A stretch of 5,349 nucleotides of DNA from Planctomycetaceae bacterium (GTDB lineage: Bacteria > Planctomycetota > Phycisphaerae > Phycisphaerales > SM1A02), in contig CANJIC010000150.1 in NCBI GenBank assembly GCA_947474205.1, positions 1-5,349 of the forward strand, read 5' to 3'. The notes beneath the pieces were generated by a model that saw only the letters and a program-made list of their open reading frames with translations, searched no databases and was not told the origin of the DNA. Below, piece after piece: positions 5,210 through 5,349 of this stretch. A program made the translations under genes and the position numbers. Position 1 is the first letter of the stretch, and each line of letters starts with the position of its first letter.

Positions 5210-5349
5210 GTGTGTGTCGAAAGCAATTCTAGTTGGCGCGCGCTGGAGAATGCGCGCGCCGCGCCGGTGATGGGATCGGTGAATTCAACCGCGCGCGCCA
5301 AGAGCTGCAGTGGCTTGCTGAAATCTTCGGGCGCGTCACGTGCGGGCTC
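5206..5349 (-). CDS. C-terminal end of an upstream gene, possibly an RluA-family pseudouridine synthase (truncated by window edge)
   Basis: The minus-strand frame is open from base 5349 to the TGA at 5208-5206, giving 47 residues. The stretch LQLLARAVEFTDPITG followed by AARAFSS resembles the C-terminus of RluA/RluD-type rRNA or tRNA pseudouridine synthases, where a LLLHA..L.FTHP.TGE..F pattern is common just before the end. The catalytic domain lies outside the window, so the match rests on a short segment. The stop overlaps the thymidine kinase start by 4 bases (ATGA), so the two genes are clearly in one operon. That the frame is real is well supported by the overlap and continuous open frame. 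The product name is moderately supported. Confidence 0.6.
   Translation of the reverse strand, partial: EPARDAPEDFSKPLQLLARAVEFTDPITGAARAFSSARQLELLSTHT

Noticed and set aside
5058..5270. Plus-strand open frame over the thymidine kinase start
   Set aside because: It is antisense to the thymidine kinase gene and to the upstream gene that overlaps it by ATGA. No motif supports it.

Overview
The window is bacterial chromosomal DNA with densely packed protein genes. There are no RNA genes, no insertion sequences and no CRISPR array that I can see. The phylum cannot be fixed from the sequence. A Wzz-type polysaccharide chain-length protein points to an envelope with long surface polysaccharide, most likely Gram-negative. 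None of the visible gene starts has a clear Shine-Dalgarno sequence, which would fit a lineage that relies little on it.

Left part (1-1196, + strand): a two-gene operon with a 7-base overlap. The first gene is cut by the window start. It is the C-terminal part of a regulator-like protein that, from memory, usually sits in front of the second gene. The second is a nucleotidyltransferase of the AbiEii/MNT type. Together they look like a toxin-antitoxin or abortive-infection style module. Facing them (1283-2179, - strand) is a Wzz-like chain-length determinant with a short GQA repeat, coded in more AT-rich DNA than the genes to its right.

Middle and right (2297-5349): a nucleoside salvage neighbourhood. 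A concentrative nucleoside transporter (- strand) and a uridine-kinase-like P-loop kinase (+ strand) diverge from a gap of only 31 bases. A type II thymidine kinase (- strand) converges on the kinase gene. The transporter would import nucleosides with Na+ or H+, and the two kinases would trap them as monophosphates. The thymidine kinase start overlaps, by the 4 bases ATGA, the stop of a gene that enters from the right edge. The last 47 residues of that gene resemble the C-terminus of RluA-family pseudouridine synthases.

The most unusual stretch is the 371-base gap between the convergent kinase and thymidine kinase genes (4272-4642). It holds about three tandem copies of a 47-48 base unit, then a perfect 18-base inverted repeat enclosing a 9-bp hairpin, then three tandem copies of a 41-base unit. 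Each 41-base unit is itself a tiny ATG-to-TGA reading frame whose stop overlaps the next start as ATGA. The inverted repeat fits a two-way terminator. The coding status of the mini-frames is open.
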